Shown here piece after piece: positions 55,583-64,000 of a stretch of DNA of 64,000 nt. A model generated the notes under the pieces. It saw only the letters and a program-made list of their open reading frames with translations. It did not search any database and was not told the origin of the DNA. The DNA comes from DATDAH01 sp963792205 (GTDB taxonomy: Bacteria > Actinomycetota > Acidimicrobiia > Acidimicrobiales > DATDAH01), in contig CAWBVI010000005.1 in NCBI GenBank assembly GCA_963792205.1, forward strand, positions 62,001 through 126,000. Reading direction: 5' to 3'. The translations under genes were made by a program, and so were the position numbers. Each line of letters starts with the position of its first letter. Position 1 is the first letter of the stretch.

Positions 55583-55959
55583 GCCTCGGTCAGGTCCCGG
55601 TAGGCGGCGGCGTCGAGCAACTGCTCGTAGGCGCCGACGTCGTCGGGCTCGATGACGCAGATCCATCCCTCGCCGTACGGGTCTTCGTTCAGGCGCTCGG
55701 GGGCGTCGGCCAGGTCGGTGTTGACCTCGGTGATCGTGCCGGCGAGCGGGGCGTAGACGTCGGAGACCGACTTCGTGGATTCGACCTCGCTGAAGCTCTC
55801 GTCGACCTTCACGGTCGATCCGACCTCGGGCAGCTCCACGTAGACCACGTCGCCCAACGCGTCCTGGGCGTAGTCGGTGATCCCGACCCGCACCTTGTCG
55901 CCCTCGAGGCGGGCCCACTCGTGGTCCTTGGAGTACCGCAGGTCCTCGGGGACGTTCAT
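55579..55959 (-). CDS. gcvH: Glycine cleavage system H protein
   Basis: GcvH carries the lipoyl arm between P, T and L proteins. The 126-residue protein has the lipoylation site ESVKS-like segment, here SEVESTKSVSDVYAPLAGTI with the lipoyl Lys of STKS at about residue 62, and the flanking DYAQDALGDVVYVELPEVG. The length is normal. It lies upstream of the FHA gene and overlaps its start. gcvP and gcvT are 7-10 kb away in the same direction, as in several actinobacteria. Confidence 0.96.
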   Translation of the reverse strand: MNVPEDLRYSKDHEWARLEGDKVRVGITDYAQDALGDVVYVELPEVGSTVKVDESFSEVESTKSVSDVYAPLAGTITEVNTDLADAPERLNEDPYGEGWICVIEPDDVGAYEQLLDAAAYRDLTEA

Positions 55960-55984
55960 CGGCGCGAAACCTACCCGGTCGCGA

Positions 55985-58478
55985 TCACTTGATCATCTGG
56001 CCGATGCGCCGGGCGTACTCCTCGGCCAGCTGACGGGCGCCGAGATCGGTGTCGGCCTCCGCCCAGACGTTCGTCACCGGTTCGTCGGGATCGGGCCAGC
56101 GCCAGGACCCAGCCCTCGTCGTGGTGGACCTTCACCCCGTCGACGAGGATGACCTCGCGATCACCGGTGCGCTCCATGAGGGTGCGCATGACCGTGCCCT
56201 TCTGCTCCCACGGCGTCACCACCGATTCCCGCACCACGTGCCGGTCGGGCAGGTCGGCGACGAGGCTGGACAGGCGGACGTCGCGCCGGGCCAGCAGCTC
56301 CAGCGTCTTGACCAGCATCGCCGAGCCGTCGAAGGCGGTCACGAACTCGGGCAGCACGAAGCCGCCGTCGAGACCGGCCGCGAACACGACGTCGCGGTCC
56401 CCGGCGGCTTCCATGACCGCGGCGGGCGCCAGCTTGGTGGGTCGGACCCGGCCGCCGTGGGCGGTGACCACCGCAGCGGCATGCCGGGTGATGGCGACGG
56501 GGAGGGCCACCTCGCGGTCGGCCAGGTCGTCGCCGAGCAGCTCCAGGATGACGAGCAGGGCGCTGGTGTCGTCGAGGATGCGCCCGGAGTCGTCGATGAG
56601 CGTCAGCTGCTCGCCATCGGGGTCGAGGACGGCGCCCAGCGCGGCCCCGGAGGTCCGCACCAGCCCGGCCACCTGCTGGGCGTGCTCCGCCCGGTCGAAG
56701 GCCAGGATCCCGGCCGTCGACACGTAGGGGTTGACGGCCAGGACCTCGGTCCCGAGCTTGGAGAGCAGGTTGGGCATCACGAAGGCGGTCGAGCCGTAGC
56801 CGTAGTCGATCACCGACCTTGAACCGGGCGGCCCGGACCGCCCGCACGTCGATGCAGGCCTCGAGGGCGACGGCGTAGTGCTCGAGCGCGCGGGGCGGGA
56901 AGTCGATGTCGCCGATCTCGCTCGGCAGCACCCGCCGGAAGTCCTGGCGGGTGAAGTAGCGCTCGATCTTGCGCCGGCCGTCGTCGTCGAGATCGGTGCC
57001 GTCGTCGCCGAAGAAGCGCACCTCGACCTGTTGAGGGTCGTCGGGCCAGGAGGCGCACGGTCAGGCCGCCGACGTTGTCGGGTCGCCCGCGCCTGGAAGC
57101 GGGTGACCGGCACGGAGGCCACCTCGAGGTCGGACACGTTGACCCCGGCCGCGTTCAGGCCGGCCATCATCGCCCGCTTGAGCATCCGGGCCGCCCGGCT
57201 GGAGTCGCGGCTGGTGACGACGGTGGAGTCCTTCTTGAGGGTGGTGCCGAAGGCCATGGCCAGGCGGGCGGCGAACTCCGGCGTGATGTCGACGTTGGCC
57301 AGACCGACCACGCCCCGCTCGGCGAAGAGGCTCCGGGCTCCGCGCGACTCCCACACGATCGACGTGTTGACGACCGCGGCGGCCTCGACGGTCTTGAACG
57401 GGTAGACCTTGACGCCCGGGCCCACCACGGCGTCCTCGCCGATGAAGCACTCGTCGCCCAGCACCGAGCCGTCCTCGCAGCGAGCGCCCCGGCGCACGTC
57501 GCAGGCCCGGCCCACGACCGCGCCGGCCAGGCGCACCCCCTCGCCCAGGTAGGCGTTGTCCTGGACGATGCTGCGCTCGGATCTCGGCGCCGGCCCGGAC
57601 CTTGACGTTCGTCCCGATGCACGGCGTACTCGGCCAGACAGGCCTCGGCTTCGACCCGGGCGTTGTCGCCGATGACCGCGGGCCCCTCGATCTCGGCGTC
57701 CGGATGGACCTCGGCCCCCTCCCCCACCCAGACGCCGTCGGCGACCTCGAAGCCGGGGACGTCCACCGTCACCTTCTGGTCGAGGATGTCCTTGTGGGCG
57801 CTGACGTAGGCCTCGAGGGTGCCCACGTCCTCCCAGTAGCCGTCGGCCACCGCGCCGTAGAGCGGGAGCCCGGCGTCCAGCAGCGCCGGGAAGACCTCGG
57901 AGGAGAAGTCGACCGGGCTGGTCGGGCGCGATGTGGTCGAAGATCTCCGGCTCGAGCACGAAGATGCCGGTGTTGATGGTGTCGGAGAAGACCTGGCCCC
58001 AGCTCGGCTTCTCGAGGAACCGCTCGATCGCGCCGTCCTCCTTGGTGATGACGATGCCGAACTCGAGCGGGTTCTCGACCGGGACGAGGCCGATGGTGGC
58101 CAGCGCCCCCTTCTCCTCGTGGAAGGCCACGACCTTCTCGAGGTCGATGTCGGTGAGCACGTCGCCCGAGATCACGAGGAAGCGCTCGTCCAGTGCCGCG
58201 GCGGCGTTGCGGACCGAGCCGGCGGTGCCGAGCGGGGTCTCCTCGGTGGCGTACTCCAGGTGGACGCCGTACTCCGAGCCGTCACCGAAGTGGTTGCGGA
58301 TGGCGTCGGGCATGAAGGCCAGGGTCACCACGATGTCGTCGAAGCCGTGACGCCTCAGCAGGTCGATGACGTGCTCCATCATCGGCTTGTTGGCCAGCGG
58401 CATCATCGGCTTCGGCAGGTTGGAGGTCAGCGGCCGCAGGCGGGTGCCCTCGCCCCCCGCCATGATCACGGCCTTCAT
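55985..58478 (-). CDS. Mannose-1-phosphate guanylyltransferase/phosphomannomutase fusion (seven frameshifts)
   Basis: With seven extra bases removed the gene has exactly 829 codons (828 residues), the usual length of the actinobacterial sugar-nucleotidyltransferase-phosphomannomutase protein. Residues 1-350 begin MKAVIMAGGEGTRLRPLTSN (nucleotide loop) with ISGDVLTDIDLEK; a left-handed beta-helix follows. The C-terminal mutase half has VVTSRDSSRAARMLKRAMM (Ser site), RFFGDDGTDLDDDG and SVIDYGYGSTAFVMPNL. It makes GDP-mannose or a related sugar nucleotide. The breaks are near 57916, 57619, 57580, 57081, 57044, 56813 and 56094. The exact count and conserved pieces argue for sequence error. The ATG at 58478 follows the upstream gene with no stop between. 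Confidence 0.85.
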
Positions 58479-59138
58479 GCGTCCGCCGGCTGCGTACCGT
58501 CGGCGGCTCGTGTCGCTCAGCCGGACCTCGGGGACGTCGTGGGCGGCCGCCCGGGCGGCCCGGCCCTCACGCAGGGCCTCGAGCCCGAGGGGGACGTACT
58601 GCGCCAGCGCGAGGTAGCCCAGCACGAGGCCGGGGACCACGCAGGCCCAGCCCATCCACGTCCCGAAGGTGGACCACGCCCCCTGGTCGGCGTTGCCGAG
58701 GAGGAAGAGCGGGAAGGCGATCATCACCAGCAGGGTCCCGGCCTTCCCGTACCAGGTGACGTCGATGCGGCGGGCGCCGAGCGCGGCCAGTGCGAGCACC
58801 GAGACCGCCACGAGTCCCTCGCGCACGAGCGAGAGGACGCCGACGCCGAGCGGAGCCGAGCCGTCGATCAGGATCGCGGTCACCCCGACGATGAGCAGGA
58901 CCCGATCGGCGACGGGGTCGAGGATCTTGCCCAGCTTGGACACCTGGCCGTAGCGGCGGGCGATCCAACCATCGACCCAGTCGGTGGCGCCGAGCACCGC
59001 CAGGAGCCAGGCCGCGGCCAGACGGTCGTCCTGGTCGAACAGCAGCCAGAGGAAGATCGGGACGCACAGCAGCCGCACGACCGAGATCACGTTGGGGATC
59101 GTGAGGATGCGGTCCTCTCCGACTGCCGCAGCCTGCAT
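58479..59138 (-). CDS. CDP-alcohol phosphatidyltransferase
   Basis: This PgsA-type membrane enzyme transfers a phosphatidyl group from CDP-diacylglycerol to an alcohol, making phospholipid. The CDP-OH signature D-x2-DG-x2-AR-x8-G-x3-D-x3-D is complete at about residues 45-67 (DWVDGWIARRYGQV to LDPVAD). Several membrane helices follow to about residue 190. ATG at 59138 has GGGAGG close upstream. No in-frame stop occurs before the following ATG, so as written the gene is fused to the guanylyltransferase. A TGA one frame away at 58517-58519 suggests one more indel. The substrate alcohol (glycerol-3-phosphate or inositol-phosphate) is not clear. Confidence 0.87.
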
Positions 59139-59171
59139 GTCCTCCCAGGGTAGATCGGCTACAACGACCCC

Positions 59172-59592
59172 ATGCCTTCCGTGTTCAGCCTGATCATCGC
59201 CGGAGAGATCCCCGGCGAGTTCGTGTGGAAGGACGACCGCTGCGTGGCGTTCCTCTCCATCAACCCGCTGGCGCCGGGCCACACCCTGGTGGTCCCGCGG
59301 GAGGAGGTCGACCACTGGATCGACCTCGACCCGGCGCTGACCGCCCACATCATGGGGGTCGCCCAGGTCATCGGCCAGGCTCGAGCGCGCCGAGTTCACC
59401 CCGCGGCGGGTCGCCCTGATGATCGTCGGTGACGAAGTGCCCCACGTCCACCTGCACCTGATACCCATGCGCAGCCTCGCCGATCTCGATTTCAAGAACG
59501 CGGCCTCCGAGCCCGGGCCTGACTTCGGCGCGAACGCCGAGCACCTCCGCGGGGCACTGGTTGCTGCTGGCCACGAAGCGGCCGAGCTCTAG
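59172..59592 (+). CDS. HIT family protein (one frameshift)
   Basis: The protein has 139 residues if one G is removed near 59378-59379. The first part has MPSVFSLIIAGEIPGEFVW and INPLAPGHTLVVPREEVDHW. After the break the second part gives LERAEFTPRRVALMIVGDEV and the histidine triad HVHLHLIP. Together they make a complete HIT-fold nucleotide hydrolase or transferase. The corrected length is an exact 140 codons. The TAG stop (59590-59592) shares CTAG with the stop of the convergent DUF2079 gene. It is divergent from the CDP-alcohol phosphatidyltransferase. Confidence 0.88.
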
Positions 59593-61076
59593 CCGCCTCG
59601 CTCGTAGACGGTGATGCCGGCCTCGGCGAACACCTCGTCGAAGCCGAGCTCCTCCAGGCCGGTCTGGAAGCGGCGCCGGTCCTCGTCGTCCCAGGAGGGC
59701 GCAGCTTCGGCGTCCAGCACGATGGCGTCGACCCCGTCGGCGGCTCGGCGCACGTGGGGGTTGCCGGTGGTGTCCAGCTCGTAGACCTCCGCCCGCTCGG
59801 CCAGCATGGGCAGGAGCGCGGGCGAGGCCCGCACGGCCTCGTCCTCGGGCACGAGTTCCGCGGCGTCCAACCGGGCCCGGTCGGCCACGTCGCGGACGCC
59901 CCACGCCCAAGGCTCCTCGTAGGGCGACGTGGGCGCGTCCTGGACGAAGAACACGATCGACGCGAACAACAGGGCCATCAGGACGCGGCGGTCCACGTTG
60001 ACCCGTTCGATGCTCCGGCGGCCGATCCGGTTCAGGGCGAAGGCGGTGGCGACGAAGACGAAGGCCGTGATGGCCACGGTGTGCTCGGGTCGGGGGACCC
60101 GGTCCTCGGCGACGTTGGCGATGAGGTAGAGGCACTCGAGCGGCACGACGGGGAGCAGGTACCGGGGCGCGATGAACGGGAGGAAGAAGACCGGGGCGAA
60201 GAGCATCACCAGGAGCTCGAAGTTCTGCTGGTCGATCAGGTCACCGACCGCCCGGAAGGGGTGGGCCACCAGCCCGACGAGGGCGCCCAGCGGGGAGGAC
60301 CCGTAGTTCTCGAACGCCACGGCGTGCACGAACCCACCGTCGTTGTAATAAGGCTGGATGGCCAGGAGGGCGACGAGCACGTAGACGGCCGAGAGGCCGA
60401 GGGTGATGAGGCCGGGCCGGCGCCGGCCTTCGATGACGAGCAGGCCGCCGAACGCCCCGGTGACCAGGGCCAGGTCGGCCCGGGTGAGCACGGCCACGAC
60501 CGCGCAGAGGCCGTACAGCCACCACCGGTCGGTGAGGCCGAACAGGGCCATGCCGAGCAGGGCCGGGAGGGCCATGGCCCCGGGGCTGAACCCGGCCGTG
60601 TTCACGTCGTGGAGGGCGGGATAGAGGGCGTAGGCGCAGAGGAGGACGAACGACGCACCGACCCGCAGGTCGGCGACCCGCCGGGCGAGCCGCCACAGCG
60701 GCACCACGCCGATGGCGAGCAGGGCGGACTGGACGACCAGCAGCGTGGGGATGGCGGGCAGGAACGAGGTCAGGCCGGCGACCGGGTAGAAGCCGAACCC
60801 CGCCTGCTCAGCCAGCAGGTGCGTGTCCCTGATGGTCAGGAAGGGGGATTCCCCGCCGGTGATCAGCCACGCCGCCTGGGCGAAGTTCCCCAGGTCGGCG
60901 CCCTCCTCCACCCCGTGGGCCCGGGCCAGCGCGATGCCGGCGAGGACCAGGAAGAGCCCGGCGAAGAAGGCCCAGGGCAGCACCCGGTCGGCGCCCGCGC
61001 TGTCGAGCCGGCCCTGCAGGCGCAGGGTCAACAGGTCGAGGCGTCGTTTGAGCGGGAGCTCCCGCCGCTCACTCAT
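59589..61076 (-). CDS. DUF2079 family polytopic membrane protein
   Basis: The 495-residue membrane protein has about ten hydrophobic helices in residues 25-390, with polar loops such as HGVEEGADLGNFAQAAW and RDTHLLAEQAGFGFYP, and a C-terminal soluble segment of about 110 residues (RLDAAELVPEDEAVRASPALLPML). The pattern is that of DUF2079, related in layout to GT-C glycosyltransferases; transfer of sugar from a lipid carrier is possible but unproved. The stop shares CTAG with the HIT gene. The start is an ATG at 61076, overlapping the SRAP gene end by 8 bases. Confidence 0.82.
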   Translation of the reverse strand: MSERRELPLKRRLDLLTLRLQGRLDSAGADRVLPWAFFAGLFLVLAGIALARAHGVEEGADLGNFAQAAWLITGGESPFLTIRDTHLLAEQAGFGFYPVAGLTSFLPAIPTLLVVQSALLAIGVVPLWRLARRVADLRVGASFVLLCAYALYPALHDVNTAGFSPGAMALPALLGMALFGLTDRWWLYGLCAVVAVLTRADLALVTGAFGGLLVIEGRRRPGLITLGLSAVYVLVALLAIQPYYNDGGFVHAVAFENYGSSPLGALVGLVAHPFRAVGDLIDQQNFELLVMLFAPVFFLPFIAPRYLLPVVPLECLYLIANVAEDRVPRPEHTVAITAFVFVATAFALNRIGRRSIERVNVDRRVLMALLFASIVFFVQDAPTSPYEEPWAWGVRDVADRARLDAAELVPEDEAVRASPALLPMLAERAEVYELDTTGNPHVRRAADGVDAIVLDAEAAPSWDDEDRRRFQTGLEELGFDEVFAEAGITVYERGG

Positions 61077-61821
61077 CCTCGGGCAGCTCGACCGGGTCGA
61101 TCAGGTGCTCACCGTCGTTGCGCACGTTGTTCACGTCGGTGCTCACGGGATGGAAGGTGATCAGCGACGACGGGGCCGGGACCAGCAGCTTCCCCAGCAG
61201 GTCGACGTCGTCCTGCTCGCGGTCGAGCCAGGTGTCCCAAGCGTCGGGCGGCAGCATCACCGGCATGCGGTCGTGCAGCTCGGCCATCTTGTCGTTGGGC
61301 TCGCCGGTGATGATCGTGCACGAGTGCAGCTCGTCCTCACTGCCCTCGGGGCGCCAGACCTCCCACAGGCCGGCGAAGGCGAAGGGCTCGCCGTCGGGGC
61401 GCTGGATGAACCACGGCTGCTTCTTCGCCTGACCGCCATGCTTCCGCTCTTGGGGCTTCGCCCCGGGCCGCTGGGCCCCTGGCTTCGTCCACTCGTAGAA
61501 CCCGTCCGCCGGGATGATGCAGCGCCGCTTCCTGAAGGCGTGCTTGTAGGCCCCGCTGGTGGCCACCTTGTCGGCCCGGGCGTTGATCATGCGGTTCCCG
61601 ACCTTGGCCTCCTTGGCCCAGAACGGGATCAGGCCCCAGTGCAGGGCCTCGACCTTGCGCACCCCGCCGTCCTCGAGGACGGCGTAGATGTCGGTCGTGG
61701 GGGCCACGTTGAAGTTCGGCGTCGCACCCTCGGGCCCCAGCAGGCTCTCGTCCACGTCGGTCGCCCCGAAGTACTTCGCGATGTCGTCGGGCGGAGAGGT
61801 CGAGACGAACCGGCCGCACAC
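61069..61821 (-). CDS. SRAP/HMCES-family protein (YedK-like)
   Basis: The 250-residue protein forms a covalent bond with abasic sites in single-stranded DNA. The start is GTG at 61821 so that Cys2 (MCGRF) becomes N-terminal after Met removal, as required for the crosslink. Active-site residues are Asn80 (NARADKV), Glu110 (GFYEW) and His183 (HDRMPVML). LHWGLIPFWAKE and GLWEVW are conserved. An upstream in-frame ATG would hide the cysteine and is rejected. It is divergent from the small coiled-coil gene and overlaps the DUF2079 start by 8 bases. No LexA box is evident near its start. Confidence 0.93.
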   Translation of the reverse strand: MCGRFVSTSPPDDIAKYFGATDVDESLLGPEGATPNFNVAPTTDIYAVLEDGGVRKVEALHWGLIPFWAKEAKVGNRMINARADKVATSGAYKHAFRKRRCIIPADGFYEWTKPGAQRPGAKPQERKHGGQAKKQPWFIQRPDGEPFAFAGLWEVWRPEGSEDELHSCTIITGEPNDKMAELHDRMPVMLPPDAWDTWLDREQDDVDLLGKLLVPAPSSLITFHPVSTDVNNVRNDGEHLIDPVELPEDE

Positions 61822-61900
61822 GGCGGTCACGGTAGCGGTCGGCTCCACCCCGGGCCGCGGCGACTGGCGCCGCTCGACCACACCGGCAACACTTGTCCCC

Positions 61901-62212
61901 TTGACCCCGTCCAACCCCACCGGCCGCACCGGCATCACGCCGCATCGGACGATCACCGAGTCCCGGCAGAGCGCCGAGGACAAGGTCCGTCAGGCGCGGC
62001 GCGCGGTCGTGGAGATGGAGAACCGCCACGACCGGGCCATCGACCGGGTCGAGAAGCTCAGCCGCCGCCAGGCCGCCCTCGAGCTGGAGCTGGCCGACGC
62101 CGAGCGGGAGCGGGACAAGACCGAGTCCCGCCTTTCGGCCACCAAGCAGGCCCTCGACGCCGCCGAGCAGCGCCTGCAGGTCCTGACCAACGCGGTCCGC
62201 TCCATCAGCTAG
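61901..62212 (+). CDS. Small coiled-coil protein
   Basis: This 103-residue (or shorter) protein is dominated by a heptad-type helix from about residue 25 to the end, with repeated Leu/Ala and charged positions (ALELELADAERERDKTESRL, ATKQALDAAEQRLQVL). No domain is recognised. The start is uncertain: a TTG at 61901 or a GTG at 62009 further in. GC at third codon positions supports coding. It is divergent from the SRAP gene and convergent with the tRNA gene. Confidence 0.5.
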   Translation: MTPSNPTGRTGITPHRTITESRQSAEDKVRQARRAVVEMENRHDRAIDRVEKLSRRQAALELELADAERERDKTESRLSATKQALDAAEQRLQVLTNAVRSIS

Positions 62213-62263
62213 ACGCCGGGGCGGGTACGGGCACTGCCAGCGTGTCCCCTGGTCAAAGTTGCG

Positions 62264-62337
62264 TCGGGCTGCCGGGATTTGAACCCGGGACCTCGTGTCC
62301 CCCAGACACGCGCGCTACCAAGCTGCGCCACAGCCCG
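62264..62337 (-). tRNA. tRNA-Pro (GGG anticodon)
   Basis: A 74-base cloverleaf on the minus strand: acceptor CGGGCTG pairs with CAGCCCG with discriminator A; D-arm GCGC-AGCTTGGTA-GCGC; anticodon stem CGTGT/ACACG with loop CTGGGGG, where positions 34-36 are GGG; T-arm CCGGG-TTCAAAT-CCCGG. CCA is not encoded. It lies between the coiled-coil gene and the small zinc-ribbon gene. Confidence 0.97.
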
Positions 62338-62361
62338 TGTTGTGGTCCGGCAGCGTACCGG

Positions 62362-62559
62362 TCACACGTGCTGGACGACCCAGGCCACGCCCTGGACGAG
62401 GCGCCAACCGAGGTAGAGGCTCACCGCGACCAGGAGGAGCTTGAAGTGCCAGGGGGCCTTCTGGGGCAGGGAGATCTGGCGGGCGCAGGTCGGGCAGGCG
62501 CCGTTCTCGGGCATGGAGTTGGGGTTCCAGAACTTCTGGCAGTCGTCACACCAGGGCAT
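62362..62559 (-). CDS. Small zinc-ribbon membrane protein
   Basis: The 65-residue protein starts with CDDCQKFWNPNSM and CPTC, a zinc ribbon, followed by one membrane helix (about 38-60, HFKLLLVAVSLYLGWRLV). The function is unknown. It begins 4 bases after the acyl-CoA carboxylase gene in the same direction, so the two are probably cotranscribed. Confidence 0.75.
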   Translation of the reverse strand: MPWCDDCQKFWNPNSMPENGACPTCARQISLPQKAPWHFKLLLVAVSLYLGWRLVQGVAWVVQHV

Positions 62560-62563
62560 GGCG

Positions 62564-64000
62564 TCAGACGGGAGGGATGCCGTGGCGGCGGTCGGAGAAG
62601 TGACGGTCCTTGCCCCGGGCCCGGTCGAGGCGGCGGACGACCTCGCGGCGCAGGTCGCCGAAGTCCACCACGGCGTCGATGACCAGCTCGGAGGCCAGCC
62701 GGAGCAGGTCGACGTCCTCCTCGTAGAGCTGGCGCTGCTCGGCCACGAAGGCGTCCCGCTCCTCGGGGTCCTCGATCTCGGCGATCTTGTTGGCGAACAC
62801 GGCGTTGACTGCAGCCTCGGGCCCCATCACGGCGATGCGGGCGGTCGGCAGGGCCAGCGTGGCCTCGGGCTCGAAGGCGGGGCCGGACATGGCGTACAGG
62901 CCGGCGCCGTACGCCTTGCGGACCACGACGGAGATCTTGGGGACGGTGGCCTCGGACACGGCGGTGACCATCTTGGCGCCGTGGCGGATGATCCCTTCTC
63001 GCTCCACCTGGGTGCCCACCATGAACCCGGGGACGTCGCACAGGAAGACCAGCGGCAGGTTGAAGGCGTCGCAGCAGAGGACGAAGCGGGCGGCCTTGTC
63101 GGCCGAGTCGCTGAACAGCACGCCCCCCTTCTGCATCGGGTTGTTGGCCACGATGCCGACGGGGCGGCCCTCCAGGCGGGCCAGGCCGACGATCAGCTCC
63201 GGGGCGAACAGGGGCTTGACCTCGAAGAACGATTCGGCGTCGATCAGGCCGTCCAGGAGCTCGTGCATGTCGTAGGCCATCTGCTCCTCGACCGGCACCA
63301 CGTCGGCGGTCAGCTCCCGGAGCGGCTCGCGGGCCTCGTACTCGGGCGGCTCCTCCCGCCATCGCTGGGGGAAGTAGGTCAGGTAGGCCAGGGCCTGGTC
63401 GATGGCGTCCTCGTCGTCGGTGGCGAGGTTGTCACCGCAGCCGGACACGGTGGCGTGCATGCGGGCCCCGCCCATCTCCTCGAGGGTGGTGATCTCGCCG
63501 ATGACCATCTCGGCCATGCGCGGGGAGCCCAGGTACATCGAGGCGTTGCCCTCGACCATGATGACGATGTCGCAGAACGACGGGATGTAGGCCCCGCCGG
63601 CGGCCGAGGGACCGAAGAGGCAGCAGATCTGCGGCACCCGGCCGGACAGCCGGATCTGGTTGTAGAAGATCCGACCCGCCCCCCGCCGGCCCGGGAAGAG
63701 CTCGACCTGGTCGGTGATCCGGGCGCCGGCCGAGTCGATGAGCCAGAACACCGGGAGCTCGTGGCGCAGGGCCAGCTCGGTCAGGCGCACGATCTTCTCG
63801 ACGGTGCGCGCCCCCCAGGAACCGGCCTTGACCGTCGGGTCGTTGGCCACGACGGCCACCTGGCGCCCGTCGACGGTCCCGGTGCCGGTGACCACGCCGT
63901 CGGCGGGCAGGTCGACGGCGGCGGCGTTGGCCAGGAGGGCGTCCTCCACGAACGAGTCGTCGTCGAGCAGGAGGGCCAGCCGGTCGCGGACGAAGAGCTT
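62564..64000 (-). CDS. Acyl-CoA carboxylase beta subunit (carboxyltransferase), N-terminus outside window
   Basis: 478 residues are visible and the frame is open to the window end, with an estimated 30-60 residues missing at the N-terminus. It transfers carboxyl from biotin to acetyl- or propionyl-CoA. Conserved blocks are WLIDSAGARITDQVELFPG, CCLFGPSAAGGAYIPSFCD, GIVANNPMQKGGVLFSDSADKAARF, CDVPGFMVG and KAYGAGLYAMSG, both halves of the crotonase-like fold. This matches AccD/PccB-type subunits of actinobacteria. The biotinylated alpha subunit is not in the window. The Asp or Ile that decides acetyl versus propionyl preference cannot be judged by eye. Confidence 0.95.
   Translation of the reverse strand, partial: KLFVRDRLALLLDDDSFVEDALLANAAAVDLPADGVVTGTGTVDGRQVAVVANDPTVKAGSWGARTVEKIVRLTELALRHELPVFWLIDSAGARITDQVELFPGRRGAGRIFYNQIRLSGRVPQICCLFGPSAAGGAYIPSFCDIVIMVEGNASMYLGSPRMAEMVIGEITTLEEMGGARMHATVSGCGDNLATDDEDAIDQALAYLTYFPQRWREEPPEYEAREPLRELTADVVPVEEQMAYDMHELLDGLIDAESFFEVKPLFAPELIVGLARLEGRPVGIVANNPMQKGGVLFSDSADKAARFVLCCDAFNLPLVFLCDVPGFMVGTQVEREGIIRHGAKMVTAVSEATVPKISVVVRKAYGAGLYAMSGPAFEPEATLALPTARIAVMGPEAAVNAVFANKIAEIEDPEERDAFVAEQRQLYEEDVDLLRLASELVIDAVVDFGDLRREVVRRLDRARGKDRHFSDRRHGIPPV

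Noticed and set aside
55985..58478. Programmed ribosomal frameshifting in the guanylyltransferase gene
   Set aside because: Seven breaks in the same direction, without conserved slippery sites or downstream structures, are not compatible with programmed frameshifting. Error is simpler.
55971..59495. A 1174-residue multi-domain enzyme
   Set aside because: It joins a HIT antisense shadow, the phosphatidyltransferase and frame fragments of the sugar nucleotide gene. Restoring frames separates at least two genes.
61822..61983. A longer SRAP protein starting at the ATG at 61983
   Set aside because: SRAP proteins need the cysteine at position 2. Only the GTG at 61821 places Cys directly after the initiator, and the upstream 54 residues are not similar to the family.

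Overview
The window is high-GC DNA (roughly 70% by eye) from an actinobacterium, most likely class Acidimicrobiia. The Pup-proteasome genes, a DUF4193 protein, a 13E12/DUF222-type HNH protein and the gcvH-FHA-MerR-bifunctional nuclease cluster all point to Actinomycetota. S-layer-homology (SLH) anchored exoproteins and the gene mix suggest an Acidimicrobiia lineage, but that class assignment is inference. Genes are densely packed, with many ATGA/GTGA/TTGA stop-start overlaps.

Layout. 0-3 kb: sugar transferases (GT2 joined to a methyltransferase, then GT4). 3-26 kb: a stretched version of the actinobacterial proteasome/Tat neighbourhood, in the order dop, pup, [PhoX-like Tat protein, two ECF sigma/membrane-partner pairs around a RibD-like reductase], prcB, prcA, [SLH sulfatase], pafA, DUF3866, lipoprotein, pafB, pafC, lepB, [GDPD], zinc-ribbon, tatA, tatC, Ski2-like helicase. 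No Mpa/ARC ATPase gene is seen. 26-36 kb: small metabolic and housekeeping genes (M20 peptidase, ThyX-like tandem protein, DUF4193, GNAT, NUDIX, crotonase, HAD, YjbQ, AlkB-like). 36-43.5 kb: a probable cobalamin-acquisition island. A cobalamin riboswitch precedes a secreted alpha/alpha-barrel (prenyltransferase-repeat) SLH protein and a DUF4430-like membrane-anchored protein. Beside it lie an ECF transporter (T, fused A-A', S) and a second barrel protein with a C-terminal membrane anchor. 43.5-45 kb: a diguanylate cyclase. 45-56 kb: glycine cleavage genes (gcvP, gcvT; gcvH further on), two MerR regulators, an SOS-box HNH gene, a K+ channel, a bifunctional nuclease, hpt and an FHA protein. 56-64 kb: GDP-mannose/phosphomannomutase protein, CDP-alcohol phosphatidyltransferase, HIT protein, DUF2079 membrane protein, SRAP protein, tRNA-Pro(GGG) and a truncated acyl-CoA carboxylase beta subunit.

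How the genes fit together. Dop and PafA, with Pup, PrcB and PrcA, make the pupylation/degradation machine; PafB/PafC are WYL regulators. TatA/TatC can export the Tat-signal protein at 4.7 kb. The 36-43.5 kb island resembles the two-domain design of animal intrinsic factor/transcobalamin (alpha6/alpha6 barrel plus DUF4430-like beta domain), split over adjacent genes under a B12 riboswitch. This is the most interesting system in the window.

Sequence quality. At least 15 single-base frameshifts interrupt otherwise intact conserved genes. They are concentrated at 54.7-59.4 kb, and most are one extra base, often CC read as CCC. A compensated pair is also likely in the second sigma partner. Every restored gene gives an exact codon count, so sequencing or assembly error is more likely than gene decay. 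Three more places (two apparent gene fusions and the 3' end of the ECF S component) are suspected to hide further indels.
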